From Rhizobium bangladeshense (GTDB lineage: Bacteria; Pseudomonadota; Alphaproteobacteria; Rhizobiales; Rhizobiaceae): DNA of 64,000 nt. The first letter of the stretch is position 1; the number at the start of each line of letters is the position of its first letter. A program made the translations under genes and the position numbers. Below are positions 39,046-47,639 of the stretch, piece after piece. The notes below the pieces were generated by a model, which saw only the letters and a list, made by a program, of their open reading frames with translations, did no database searches and was not told the DNA's origin. The stretch is from assembly GCF_001662075.1 (NCBI RefSeq), contig NZ_LYPL01000017.1, positions 49,249 to 113,248 on the forward strand, in the 5' to 3' direction.

Positions 39046-40269
39046 CTATACTAGGAGATCCGGCCGCAACAGCATAACCGGGCAAGGCGCTCCGGCGGGC
39101 AGTTCCGGCGCGTGCGGCGGACGGATGATGAGGCAATCGGCTTGCGCAAACACTTTCATCATCGAGGAATCCTGCTTGCCGAAAGGTTCGGCCAGCCAGT
39201 TTCCGGCGGTGGATTTCGAAAGTTCCGCCCTGATATAGTCCTGGCGGTGGTCATTGGCGCGCAGGGAGACGGCCGCTTCCACTGTTGCCTCGCGGCGCAC
39301 CGGCGGCAGGGAAGCGAGCTTGCGGATCAGCGGTTCCAGGAAGAGCAGCGAACAGACGAGGCTCGAGACCGGATTGCCGGGCAGACCGAGCACATGCGTC
39401 TCGCCCAAGCTGCCGACCATCAGCGGCTTGCCCGGACGCATGGCAATGCGCCAGAAATCGAGCTGCATGCCGGCCTCGATCAGCGTCGCCTGCACCAGAT
39501 CATGATCGCCGACGGAAGCGCCGCCGAGCGTGACGATGACATCGGCATTGGCTCCCCGCGCCATATCGATCGCCGCGGTGATCCTGGCCTTGTCATCCGG
39601 GACGATGCCGAGGTCGAGCACTTCGGCACCGGCCTTGCGGGCGAGGGCTGCGATACCGAACGTATTGGATGCGATGATCTGTGAAGGGCCGGGCGTGCTT
39701 CCGGGCGGCAGCAATTCGTCGCCCGTTGCAAGGATTGCGATCAGCGGGCGCCGGAGAATCTCGACATCGGGCCGGTTCATGCCGGCTGCGACGGTCAGCC
39801 GCGAGAAATCGAGCACGGTGCCGGCCGAAAGCACGGCTTCGCCTTCGACGAAATCCTGGCCGCGGGGACGGATATGCTGCCCCTGCTGGACGGGAAAATT
39901 GGTTCGAATGCCGCCTTCGATCTTCTCCACATCCTCCTGCAGCAGGACGCTGTCGGCCCCCGGCGGCACGGGCGCGCCGGTGAAGATGCGGACGGCTTCT
40001 CCGCGACCGACGCTTCCCTCGAAGCCGTGGCCCGCAGCCGAGGTGCCGATGACCTTCAGCACAGCACCCGGCTCCGGCGCGTCGTCGCGGCGCAGCGCAT
40101 AGCCATCCATCGCCGATGCATTGAAGGGCGGCTGTGTCAGGCCTGCCGTGAGATCGACGGCAAGGACGCGGCCCTCTGCTTCGGCGAGCGGCAGCGTCTC
40201 GGATGCTGTGACCGGCTTTGCCCGAGAGAGCAGCCGGTTCTGTGCCTCGGTGACCGGGAGAAGATTCAT
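39046..40269 (-). CDS. moeA: molybdopterin molybdotransferase
   Basis: 407 residues. Inserts molybdate into adenylated molybdopterin. MoeA marks are FNASAMDGYAL, RIFTGAPVPPGADSVLLQED, RPLIAILATGDELLPPG, VTLGGASVGDHD and MRPGKPLMVG, then LPGNPVSSLV. GGAGGCGAG precedes the ATG, which overlaps the moaC stop by four bases (ATGA). Last gene of the leftward trpD-trpC-moaC-moeA run. Confidence 0.97.
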   Translation of the reverse strand: MNLLPVTEAQNRLLSRAKPVTASETLPLAEAEGRVLAVDLTAGLTQPPFNASAMDGYALRRDDAPEPGAVLKVIGTSAAGHGFEGSVGRGEAVRIFTGAPVPPGADSVLLQEDVEKIEGGIRTNFPVQQGQHIRPRGQDFVEGEAVLSAGTVLDFSRLTVAAGMNRPDVEILRRPLIAILATGDELLPPGSTPGPSQIIASNTFGIAALARKAGAEVLDLGIVPDDKARITAAIDMARGANADVIVTLGGASVGDHDLVQATLIEAGMQLDFWRIAMRPGKPLMVGSLGETHVLGLPGNPVSSLVCSLLFLEPLIRKLASLPPVRREATVEAAVSLRANDHRQDYIRAELSKSTAGNWLAEPFGKQDSSMMKVFAQADCLIIRPPHAPELPAGAPCPVMLLRPDLLV

Positions 40270-40763
40270 CTCGCCTCCGGATGACGGAAATCGCCGGATT
40301 TGCCACCGGATTTTTCGAGCAGCCTAATACCGCCGATTTCCATCGCCTTGTCGGCGGCCTTGGCCATGTCGTAGATTGTCAGACACGCGACGGAGACGGC
40401 TGTCAGCGCCTCCATCTCAACACCGGTCTTGCCGGTCAGCTTGGCGGTTGCCGTGACGCGCAGGCCGGGCAGGGCCGCGTCTTCCGCGATCTCGACCGTC
40501 ACCTTCGTCAGCATCAGCGGGTGGCAGAGCGGGATCAGATTGGCGGTCTGTTTGGCGGCCATGATGCCGGCAAGGCGGGCCGTGCCGATGACATCGCCCT
40601 TCTTGGCATTGCCCTGGCGAATGAGAAGGAGCGTTTCCGACGCCATTCTCACATGGCCTTCGGCGGTGGCGACGCGCACCGTCTCGGCCTTGTCGGAAAC
40701 ATCGACCATATGCGCCTCGCCTGACGCGTCGATATGGGTGAGGCCGGGCTTACCGCCGCTCAT
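40266..40763 (-). CDS. moaC: cyclic pyranopterin monophosphate synthase
   Basis: 165 residues. Converts the MoaA product to cyclic pyranopterin monophosphate in molybdenum cofactor synthesis. HIDASGEAHMVDVSDKAET, PLCHPLMLTKVTVEI and KTGVEMEALTAVSVACLTIYDM are family signatures. One base separates it from trpC and it overlaps moeA by four, so translation is coupled across the run. Confidence 0.97.
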   Translation of the reverse strand: MSGGKPGLTHIDASGEAHMVDVSDKAETVRVATAEGHVRMASETLLLIRQGNAKKGDVIGTARLAGIMAAKQTANLIPLCHPLMLTKVTVEIAEDAALPGLRVTATAKLTGKTGVEMEALTAVSVACLTIYDMAKAADKAMEIGGIRLLEKSGGKSGDFRHPEAR

Positions 40764-40764
40764 C

Positions 40765-41577
40765 TCATTCGGCCGCGATTGCCGCTTCGCCGATGAGCAG
40801 CGCGCGGGTGGCGGCCGTCACGTCGTCCTTGCGCATCAGGCTTTCGCCGACCAGGAAGGTATTGATGTCGGCGGCCTGCAGGCGCTTGCAATCGGCGTGG
40901 GTGAAGATGCCGCTTTCGCCGACGAGGAGCCGGTCATCAGGAACCATGGAGGCAAGCGTCTCGCTGACGGTCAGGCTGACTTCGAAAGTGCGCAGATTGC
41001 GGTTGTTGATGCCGATAAGCGGCGAGGAGAGCTTCAGCGCGCGTTCCATTTCCGGCGCGTCGTGAACCTCGACCAGCACATCCATGCCAAGCGAAAAAGC
41101 TTCGTCCTGCAGACGCTCCGCCTCGTCGTCGGTCAGCGACGCCATGATCAGCAAAATGCAATCGGCGCCCCAGGCGCGGGCCTCATGGACCTGGTAGGTC
41201 TCGAACATGAAGTCCTTGCGCAAAGCGGGCAAGGCGCAGGCGGCACGCGCCGCGGTCAGGAATTCCGGCGCCCCCTGAAAGCTTGGCGTATCGGTGAGCA
41301 CGGAAAGGCAGGCTGCACCGCCGGCTTCGTAGGCCTTTGCCAGCGCCGGCGGATCGAAATCCGGACGAATGAGGCCCTTGGACGGGCTGGCCTTCTTGAT
41401 CTCGGCGATCAGGCCGAAACGGCCAGCCTCACGCTTGGCCGTAAGCGCTTGGTAAAAACCGCGCGGCGCGGACTGCCCGGCCTGCATTGCCTTCAGGTCG
41501 GCCAGCGACACCGTTGCCTTGGCGGCAGCGATTTCCTCACGCTTGTAGAGTTCGATCTTCTTCAGGATATCGCTCAT
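40765..41577 (-). CDS. trpC: indole-3-glycerol phosphate synthase
   Basis: 270 residues, the single-function form (not fused to TrpF). LIAEIKKASPSKGLIRPDFDP is the phosphate-binding and catalytic Lys/Glu region; CLSVLTDTPSFQGAPEFL, RKDFMFETYQV and IGINNRNLRTFEV follow in the family order. Fourth step from anthranilate to tryptophan. Nine bases follow trpD. Confidence 0.98.
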   Translation of the reverse strand: MSDILKKIELYKREEIAAAKATVSLADLKAMQAGQSAPRGFYQALTAKREAGRFGLIAEIKKASPSKGLIRPDFDPPALAKAYEAGGAACLSVLTDTPSFQGAPEFLTAARAACALPALRKDFMFETYQVHEARAWGADCILLIMASLTDDEAERLQDEAFSLGMDVLVEVHDAPEMERALKLSSPLIGINNRNLRTFEVSLTVSETLASMVPDDRLLVGESGIFTHADCKRLQAADINTFLVGESLMRKDDVTAATRALLIGEAAIAAE

Positions 41578-41586
41578 ACGGCAATC

Positions 41587-42603
41587 CTAATCGATATCGT
41601 TGGAAACGGCGATGAGTTTGTCGAGAGCGAGCGCCGTGGCGCCGCTGTCGAGCGAATGCGCGGCAAGCGTCATGCCGTCGCGGATCGTTTCGACCTTGCC
41701 CGAGATGACGAGCGAGGCGGCAGCATTGGCCAGCGAGACATCGCGGTAGGCGTTTTTCGCGCCGCTAAGAACCTCGCGAAGCGCTGCAGCATTGGCGACA
41801 CCATCGCCACCCTTGATATCGGCGAGCACGCAGGGGCTGACGCCGAAGTCGGCGGGTGACAGCTCGAAGGCGCGGATCTTGCCGTCTTCGAGGGCAGCAA
41901 CCTTGGTGATGCCTGTTGTCGTGATCTCGTCGAGACCGTCGCCATGGACCACCCAGACGCATTCGGAACCGAGATCGCGCATGACTTCGGCCAGCGGCAC
42001 CAACCATTGCGGCGAAAAGACGCCCAGCAGCTGGCGGCGGACACCGGCCGGATTGGAGAGCGGCCCCAGAAGATTGAAGATGGTGCGGGTGCCGAGTTCG
42101 ACGCGGGACGGGCCGACATGGCGCATGGCGGAATGATGAAGCTGCGCGAACATGAAGCCGACGCTGGCCTCCGCAATGCAGCGGGAAATGATCTCGGGAC
42201 CGACGTCGATATTGACGCCGAGTGCAGCCAGATTGTCGGCCGCGCCGGATTTCGAGCTCAGCGCCCGGTTGCCGTGCTTTGCCACCGGCACACCGGCGCC
42301 GGCGACGATCAGTGCCGCCAGCGTCGAAATATTGTAGGTGCCGCTGGCATCGCCGCCGGTGCCAACAATGTCGATGGCATCGGCCGGCGCCTCGACGGTC
42401 AGCATTTTCGACCGCATGGTGGTGACGGCGCCGACGATCTCGTCGACAGTTTCACCGCGCACGCGCAGCGCCATCAGGAAGCCGCCGATCTGCGAAGGCG
42501 TCGCCTGGCCCGACATCAGGATGTCGAAGGCAGCACGCGCCTCGTCACGCGTCAGCGGCTCGCGGCTTGCGGCCTTGGCCAGGAACGGCTTCAGATCGGT
42601 CAT
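41587..42603 (-). CDS. trpD: anthranilate phosphoribosyltransferase
   Basis: 338 residues from the ATG at 42603, which has GGGAGGTTTT before it. DIVGTGGDASGTYNIST and KHGNRALSSKSGAADNLAALG are the phosphoribosyl pyrophosphate and anthranilate sites. In rhizobia trpE(G) is elsewhere, which fits its absence here. Upstream is a tandem repeat and then the PpiD-like gene, so trpD may be transcribed from its own promoter or by read-through. Confidence 0.97.
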   Translation of the reverse strand: MTDLKPFLAKAASREPLTRDEARAAFDILMSGQATPSQIGGFLMALRVRGETVDEIVGAVTTMRSKMLTVEAPADAIDIVGTGGDASGTYNISTLAALIVAGAGVPVAKHGNRALSSKSGAADNLAALGVNIDVGPEIISRCIAEASVGFMFAQLHHSAMRHVGPSRVELGTRTIFNLLGPLSNPAGVRRQLLGVFSPQWLVPLAEVMRDLGSECVWVVHGDGLDEITTTGITKVAALEDGKIRAFELSPADFGVSPCVLADIKGGDGVANAAALREVLSGAKNAYRDVSLANAAASLVISGKVETIRDGMTLAAHSLDSGATALALDKLIAVSNDID

Positions 42604-42616
42604 AAAACCTCCCAAA

Positions 42617-42824
42617 GCATGACACCGGAGCGGCGATCGGGCACGTCATGCTCTAACTGTTGAACTCGACAGGATTCAGATTAGGCCACCGCGCCTAAAA
42701 TCATCCTGTTCTAGAGCATGGTGCCGAAAAGTGTGAGCGGTTTTTCGGGCGGCATCATGCTCTAACTCTTTAATTTGGAACAGGATTCAGATTTTGGGCC
42801 GACCGAGCCTGAAATCATCCTGTT
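42617..42824. repeat. two tandem copies of an intergenic palindromic repeat (RIME-like, copy D)
   Basis: The unit CATGCTCTAACT..ACAGGATTCAGATT..GGCC..GCCT-AAATCATCCTGTTCTA appears at about 42647-42713 and again at 42757-42827. AACAGGATTCAGATTTTGGGC and GCCTGAAATCATCCTGTT form a long imperfect stem. The last three bases of the second copy (CTA) serve as the stop codon of the PpiD-like gene on the minus strand. Confidence 0.75.
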
Positions 42825-44717
42825 CTACCGGGCCGCCGTCTGTTCGGCGAGCGTCTGGTTGACCTCAGCGCCGTACTGCGTCTGCAGCAGGTTGACCATC
42901 TGATCGAGAATATCATCGCCGGCGGCGTTGGCCATGGCGGTGAGCTGGGCATCGCGGTTGTTCAGCACGTCGCCGGTCGGCTGGCTGTTGACCTCGGTGA
43001 CCTTCATCAGGATCTGCGTCGAGGGATCGGCGCCGACAGCGCTCGCCACCGTGTCGAGAGGGCCGGAGAAGGCGGCCTTGACTCCGGCGCGGCCGAGAAC
43101 CGGATCGTCGGTGGAGCGGGTGATGCCGCTCTTGCTTTCGACAGCGATGCCGAGTGGCGTCGCAATGTCGGCAAGGGCGGTGCCCTTTTGCGCCTGGGCC
43201 TTCAATTCGTCGGCCTTTTTGGCGAGTTCGGCCTTCTGCTGCTCCGCCGTCCAGTCCTCAACGGCTTTCTCGCGCACTTCGGCGATCGGGCGGTCACGGT
43301 CCGGCGTGATTTCGCGGACGTTGAACCAGACATAGCCGTCATTGTCGACCGGAAGCGGCGGCGCATCGACGCCGACCTCGGTCTTGAAAGCTTCGCCGAG
43401 CAGCTGCTGCTTGACGGGGATATCCTTGACCTCCTTGCCGTCCTTGTCGGCACCGGTCGCGTCGACGGCATCGATGGTGACGGCTTTGAGCTTCAGCTGG
43501 CCGGCAATATCTTCAAGCGTGGCGCCGCCGGCGCGCAAATCCTCGATCTGGTCGTGAACGTTGATGACTTCCTGAGAGGCGTTGGAAAGCGCCAGCTGGT
43601 TGCGGATCTCCTCCTTCACCTCGTCGAAATTCTTCACCGTTTCCGCCTTGATGTTGGTGATGCGCAGGATCACCGGACCGAAGGAGCCGTCGACAACCGG
43701 CGTCGTGCCGCCATCCTTCGAAACCGCGAAGGCGGCATCGGCGACGGCCTGATCGGGAACCTTGTCCTTAGTGAATTCGCCGAGCAGCACGTCGCTTGCC
43801 GTCTTGCCCTGGTCGGAGACCAGCTGATCGAAGCTGGTGCCACTCTTCAGCGCGGTTTCGGCGGCGGCGGCAAGATCCTTGCTGGTGAAGGTGAGCTGCT
43901 CGATGGTGCGGCTTTCCGGCGTACGGTAGCTATCCTTGCCCTTGTCGAAAGCCTCGCGGACCTGCTCGTCGGTGACGGTCGCGGCATCGGCGATATCGGC
44001 CGGCTGCAGCTTGAGATAGGCGATCTTGCGATATTCCGGCGCGCGGTAACGCTGCTTGACGCCCTCGAACCAGGAGGCCAGCACGTCGTCGGCCGGCGCC
44101 TTGATCGGTTCGATATTGGCATTGGTCAGCAAGAGGTAATCGACACTGCGACTTTCATCGCCATAAAGCTTCAAGGCGTCGAACAGCGTCTTCGGCGCGG
44201 TGAAACCGTTGGAGACCGCATCGACGATCTGGCTGCGGACGGCGACCTTGCTGCGCTCCTGGATGTAATCGTCCTGGCGGATGTTGGCATTGCGCAGGCG
44301 CGAGACGAACAGGTCGCGGTCGAACTGGCCGTTGACGCCCTTGAAAGCCGGATCATCGCCGATCAGCTGGGCGAGGCGATCCTCGGACAGGCCGAGATTC
44401 ATGTCTGCGGCGAGCTGGTCGAGCGAAGCACCCGCGATGAGCTGAGAGAGGACCTGCTGTTCGACGCCGAAGGCACGGGCCTGTTCCGGGGTGAGGCGCA
44501 TGCCGAATTGCTGGCTGAGGCTTGCCACCTGACGCTGATAGGCGAGGTGGAATTCGTTGACGCCCACACGCTGATCGCCGACGGTCACGACCGTGGTGCT
44601 GTTGCCGCCTGATATCAGCTCACGCGATACGCCCCAGACGCCGAAGGAGGCGACCAAGAGAAGCAGAAGCAGCTTGGCAACCCAGGTCTGAGCAGCTCTT
44701 CTCAGAAAATGGAACAT
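42825..44717 (-). CDS. PpiD/SurA-like periplasmic folding factor (peptidylprolyl isomerase family)
   Basis: 630 residues. A single N-terminal membrane anchor (LLLLLLVASFGVWGVS, about 13-32) is followed by a SurA_N-like helical chaperone region (VNEFHLAYQRQVASLSQQFGM) and a central parvulin-like region that is hard to delimit. The C-terminus continues with a second chaperone-like helical part. It resembles PpiD, which sits at the periplasmic side of the Sec translocon and helps new proteins leave it. PPIase activity is doubtful. The ATG at 44717 starts at the anchor. Upstream of trpD; the repeat between may partly separate transcription. Confidence 0.88.
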   Translation of the reverse strand: MFHFLRRAAQTWVAKLLLLLLVASFGVWGVSRELISGGNSTTVVTVGDQRVGVNEFHLAYQRQVASLSQQFGMRLTPEQARAFGVEQQVLSQLIAGASLDQLAADMNLGLSEDRLAQLIGDDPAFKGVNGQFDRDLFVSRLRNANIRQDDYIQERSKVAVRSQIVDAVSNGFTAPKTLFDALKLYGDESRSVDYLLLTNANIEPIKAPADDVLASWFEGVKQRYRAPEYRKIAYLKLQPADIADAATVTDEQVREAFDKGKDSYRTPESRTIEQLTFTSKDLAAAAETALKSGTSFDQLVSDQGKTASDVLLGEFTKDKVPDQAVADAAFAVSKDGGTTPVVDGSFGPVILRITNIKAETVKNFDEVKEEIRNQLALSNASQEVINVHDQIEDLRAGGATLEDIAGQLKLKAVTIDAVDATGADKDGKEVKDIPVKQQLLGEAFKTEVGVDAPPLPVDNDGYVWFNVREITPDRDRPIAEVREKAVEDWTAEQQKAELAKKADELKAQAQKGTALADIATPLGIAVESKSGITRSTDDPVLGRAGVKAAFSGPLDTVASAVGADPSTQILMKVTEVNSQPTGDVLNNRDAQLTAMANAAGDDILDQMVNLLQTQYGAEVNQTLAEQTAAR

Positions 44718-44879
44718 GGAAACGCAAACCTCGCAGTATTCATTGACCCGCGCGCGGGCAGACATTCGACGTTCCTTAGACCAAACCCGACAGGAAATGA
44801 AGGGTTGTCACGCGAAAAGCTGCGCAGAGCGGCGGCGGCGGCGCAAGGCGTTGACAGCAAACAAAACATCGGCTTCGGC

Positions 44880-44905
44880 GGAACCTTTCGGGCCGCCATT
44901 TCGTT
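44880..44905 (+). promoter_or_regulatory. EcfG (RpoE4)-type general stress promoter
   Basis: GGAAC at 44880-44884, 17 bases, then CGTT at 44902-44905, an exact fit to the GGAAC-N16/17-CGTT consensus of alphaproteobacterial EcfG sigma factors. Transcription would start near 44911, 26 bases before the YqjD-like gene. Confidence 0.65.
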
Positions 44906-44936
44906 GAAGCGGCATCCCATGAAACAGGAGCAGACC

Positions 44937-45218
44937 ATGGCAGATTTGAAAACCGCTTCCGCCGAGTCCACCGCTGCGCGCGTCAAGGCGGATATCGCAG
45001 CAGACGATCTGTCGGCGCAGGTCACGGCACTCCGTGAAGATCTGTCCAGACTGACGGACAGCGTGCGGGCGCTGGGGCAGGGGGCGAAGTCGGTGGTTAC
45101 GGACGAAGCTTCGCTGATGACGGAACGGCTGCGCGACAAGGTTCGCGAAGAACCGATCATGGCGCTCGCGGTGACGGCGGGCATCGCCTATGTTTTCGGC
45201 CTGCTGAGCCGCCGCTGA
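44937..45218 (+). CDS. YqjD/ElaB-type (DUF883) membrane-anchored protein
   Basis: 93 residues from the ATG at 44937 (CAGGAGCAGACC before it). A helical, charged N-terminus (ALREDLSRLTDSVRALGQGAK) is followed by one C-terminal membrane helix (IMALAVTAGIAYVFGLLSRR). In E. coli YqjD and ElaB are stationary-phase inner-membrane proteins that bind ribosomes. Preceded by an EcfG-type promoter, so stress induction is expected. An alternative start six codons upstream shares the same frame. Confidence 0.85.
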   Translation: MADLKTASAESTAARVKADIAADDLSAQVTALREDLSRLTDSVRALGQGAKSVVTDEASLMTERLRDKVREEPIMALAVTAGIAYVFGLLSRR

Positions 45219-45238
45219 TACGGAATTCCGGACAGAAA

Positions 45239-45267
45239 AAAGCCGGACGCACGGCGCGCCCGGCTTT
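45239..45267 (-). terminator. intrinsic terminator of the GlsB/YeaQ gene
   Basis: AAAGCCGG (45239-45246) pairs with CCGGCTTT (45260-45267). On the minus strand it is followed by a T-rich run (CGGCTTTTTTCTG). It lies 30 bases past the stop of the minus-strand gene at 45298 and between convergent genes. Confidence 0.85.
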
Positions 45268-45297
45268 GAGTGATGTCTGACAGTTATGTCTGGGGCA

Positions 45298-45552
45298 TCA
45301 GCGGCGAATGGCGCGGCCAATGAAAATCAGAAGGCAGGCACCGATGAAGCCGGTGATCAGATAACCCAGCCAGCCGGCCAGCGGCTGAATGTGCAAGAGA
45401 CCGAGAATCCAGTTGGCGACGATCGCGCCGACAATGCCAAGCAATATGTTCATGAGCACGCCCATGCTGCTGCTCATGACTTTTTCCGCCAGCCAGCCGG
45501 CGATACCGCCGATGATGATGGCTGCAATCCAACCCACGCCTGCGCCTTCCAT
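45298..45552 (-). CDS. GlsB/YeaQ/YmgE family membrane protein
   Basis: 84 residues with three membrane segments: GWIAAIIIGGIAGWLAEKVM, MNILLGIVGAIVANWILGLL and WLGYLITGFIGACLLIFIG. The GG-GWLA motif is the family mark (transglycosylase-associated, stress-linked). CCAGGAGGGATTACC precedes the ATG. Expected in the cytoplasmic membrane; mechanism unknown. Confidence 0.93.
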   Translation of the reverse strand: MEGAGVGWIAAIIIGGIAGWLAEKVMSSSMGVLMNILLGIVGAIVANWILGLLHIQPLAGWLGYLITGFIGACLLIFIGRAIRR

Positions 45553-45630
45553 GGTAATCCCTCCTGGTAAACCGACTCGCAGGAGAGCACGAAACCGCAG
45601 AAAGTTCCACTCATGGAGGAACTTAGGCGA

Positions 45631-45747
45631 TTATGGCTGCAAGAGGGTGACCGGCGTCTCCAAAAGGTAGGCAATCAGCTGGAACAGCAGGCCAGCTACA
45701 GCAAGCATCGCGAAGCCGAAAGGCATGATCAGGCTTTTGCTAAACAT
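45631..45747 (-). CDS. small single-pass membrane protein, 38 aa
   Basis: Encodes 38 residues with sequence MFSKSLIMPFGFAMLAVAGL continuing as LFQLIAYLLETPVTLLQP. One membrane helix covers nearly residues 8-28. GGGGAGAGGAAAG lies directly before the ATG, an excellent ribosome-binding site. The reading frame is below usual annotation limits. It is located upstream of GlsB on the same strand, with its own AT-rich upstream region. No homologue is named. Confidence 0.6.
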   Translation of the reverse strand: MFSKSLIMPFGFAMLAVAGLLFQLIAYLLETPVTLLQP

Positions 45748-46082
45748 TCTTTCCTCTCCCCCTTTGAGTAAAGAATAAGCCTATGTGCGGTCGACTCAAG
45801 ATTATTATTAACTGATAGTTAAGAGTGATATTTAAGTAAAATTGGAAATACCACCAATGTATTAGTATGACCCACTGCGACAGGCGATGAAATACACCGT
45901 TTACAGGCAATATCACCGTGAATTTGCAAACAATTCAACGTTTCATGGAGTTTTTACCTGATGTAACCTGGACCGTTAGGGGAATAGGGAGTCGGAACAC
46001 TGCCCCGATTTGGTGCACGGATTGATTTTGGCGCGGACTGCATCATTTTTCCTGGAGTTCGGCTCCATCAGGGAAAAACTCG
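45748..46082. other. AT-rich intergenic region
   Basis: From 45770 to 45960 the sequence is AT-rich (e.g. AAGATTATTATTAACTGATAG), unlike the rest of the window. It presumably holds divergent promoters for the 38-residue protein on the left and the entericidin-like gene on the right. GGAAC at about 45995 lacks a partner -10 for EcfG. No RNA gene was recognised. Confidence 0.4.
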
Positions 46083-46238
46083 ATGTCGAAAGCTGCTATC
46101 GCCTTTGCCTGCCTCTGCCTGCTGACGCTTTCCGCTTGCGGCAACACGGCCCACGGGCTGAAGAAGGATGGACAGCAGGCCAGCCACGCAATGGACAACG
46201 CGACGCATCGGGTGCTCTCGGCCGGCGCCAAGAAGTAA
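46083..46238 (+). CDS. entericidin A/B family lipoprotein
   Basis: 51 residues: a signal peptide with lipobox LSAC (Cys near residue 18) and a short tail GNTAHGLKKDGQQASHAMDNA, the entericidin pattern. Entericidins are small membrane lipoproteins; EcnB is a bacteriolytic toxin induced in stationary phase in enterics and EcnA is its antidote. Only one copy is present here. AGGG lies about 10 bases before the ATG. Too short for common gene callers but clear by family. Confidence 0.88.
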   Translation: MSKAAIAFACLCLLTLSACGNTAHGLKKDGQQASHAMDNATHRVLSAGAKK

Positions 46239-46284
46239 CGGCACCAGCGAAACTGAAGCCGTCACCGAGCGGCAAGCTTACATG

Positions 46285-46316
46285 AAAAAAAAGCCCGCCT
46301 GGGGTGAGGCGGGCTT
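46285..46316 (-). terminator. intrinsic terminator on the minus strand
   Basis: AAGCCCGCCT (46291-46300) pairs with AGGCGGGCTT (46307-46316). On the minus strand the hairpin is followed by eight T residues. The only minus-strand frame upstream of it is the 38-residue gene at 46444-46560, which it therefore supports as transcribed. Confidence 0.85.
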
Positions 46317-46443
46317 GGCATAACAGAGAGAATGGACGGATGGAAACCGTCTCGACTAATACAGCATTTCTTTAAGCGTATGGCTTTGCGTCATTCGACG
46401 TAACGCGGCCGACAGATTCCGGCCGCGACCGCCAGGATCGGGT

Positions 46444-46560
46444 TTAGAAGTTGCCCCAATTCTGGGCGCGGGCACGGGCGCGAATAATCCGATATTCGCG
46501 ACCGCCATAGAGCGAACCGATGGTCAGCAGCAGCGTCAGAACGTCCCAGATGATATACAT
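46444..46560 (-). CDS. small basic membrane protein, 38 aa
   Basis: Encodes MYIIWDVLTLLLTIGSLYGG followed by REYRIIRARARAQNWGNF: one short helix and a strongly basic tail. GAGAGGAT lies 9-10 bases before the ATG. A hairpin with arms at 46405-46411 and 46420-46426 and a terminator at 46285-46316 lie downstream on the same strand. No named family. The basic tail suggests inner-membrane location with the C-terminus inside. Confidence 0.55.
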   Translation of the reverse strand: MYIIWDVLTLLLTIGSLYGGREYRIIRARARAQNWGNF

Positions 46561-46745
46561 TACATGTTATCCTCTCAGGTTGGACGGCTCTGCCGTCGAT
46601 CGGTGAACGTACAATAGCAATCTTTCAAACCTGCTTATATGACAAGAAATCGGGATAGGCGGGGAAGCGGGAAGGGCGCTTCATGAGGAGACGGAGTCGC
46701 CATCTTGGGAGGAGTAAGGGTGAATAGATCAGCCGGTGGCGGGCC

Positions 46746-47639
46746 ATGACAATTTTCTCCGTCCGCCATATCACGGCCTATCGTTACCGCAGAGAGGTTG
46801 ATTTCGGCGAGCATCGCCTGATGTTCCGGCCGCGCGACAGTTTCGACCAGCGGCTGATCGAGGCGTCGTTGACCACCTATCCGGAGCAAAGCCATGTACG
46901 CTGGATCCACGATGTTTTCGGCAATTGCGTGGCGCTCGTCGATTTTTCGCGGCCGTCGTCCGAGCTTCGTTTCGAAACCTGGATCACGCTCGACCACACA
47001 CCCCAGCTCGCCCCGGATATTCGAATCGACGAAGCGGCGCTCACCTATCCATTCTCCTACGACAAGGACGAAATCGCCGATCTCGCGCCGGCGATGCAGC
47101 GCCACTATCCCGATCCGGGCGATGAGATCGGCCGCTGGTCGCGCCGGTTTGTGCGCCTGGGGCACCCGACTGAGACGGGGCACCTGCTGATGACGCTCTG
47201 CTATGCCATTCGGGAAAGCTTCGTTTATGCGCGGCGCCATGAACATGGGACGCAGGCACCGCTTGAGACCTTGCATCTTCGCTCCGGCACGTGCCGGGAT
47301 TTCGCGCTTCTGATGATGGAGGCAGCACGCACGCTCGGCCTGGCAGCGCGATTCGTCAGCGGCTATGTTTACGTACCCGATCGGGACGGCTCCACCGTGC
47401 TCGGTGGCGGCTCCACACATGCATGGTGCCAGATCTACCTTCCCGGAGCCGGGTGGGCGGAGTTCGATCCGACCAACGGCATCGTCGGCAACCGCGATCT
47501 CATTCGCGTGGCCGTTGCCCGTGATCCTCGCCAGGCTGTTCCTTTGAGCGGCAGCTATGACGGCGACGGGTCGGATTTCGACAGCATGACGGTGCAGGTC
47601 AACGTGACCACGCAGCAGGCGGGGATAAAAGAGGGTTGA
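46746..47639 (+). CDS. transglutaminase-like protease family protein 1
   Basis: 297 residues. N-terminal beta domain (FSVRHITAYRYRREVDFGEHRLMFRP) and the papain-like core with Cys in RSGTCRDFALLMMEAAR, His in GGSTHAWCQIYLP and Asp in EFDPTNGIVG. The triad is complete, so a hydrolase or protease activity is expected; physiological substrate unknown. No signal peptide. It is followed by a second transglutaminase-like gene on the same strand. Confidence 0.93.
   Translation: MTIFSVRHITAYRYRREVDFGEHRLMFRPRDSFDQRLIEASLTTYPEQSHVRWIHDVFGNCVALVDFSRPSSELRFETWITLDHTPQLAPDIRIDEAALTYPFSYDKDEIADLAPAMQRHYPDPGDEIGRWSRRFVRLGHPTETGHLLMTLCYAIRESFVYARRHEHGTQAPLETLHLRSGTCRDFALLMMEAARTLGLAARFVSGYVYVPDRDGSTVLGGGSTHAWCQIYLPGAGWAEFDPTNGIVGNRDLIRVAVARDPRQAVPLSGSYDGDGSDFDSMTVQVNVTTQQAGIKEG

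Noticed and set aside
45990..46020. GGAAC before the entericidin-like gene as an EcfG promoter
   Set aside because: No GTT occurs 16-17 bases downstream, so the -10 half is missing.
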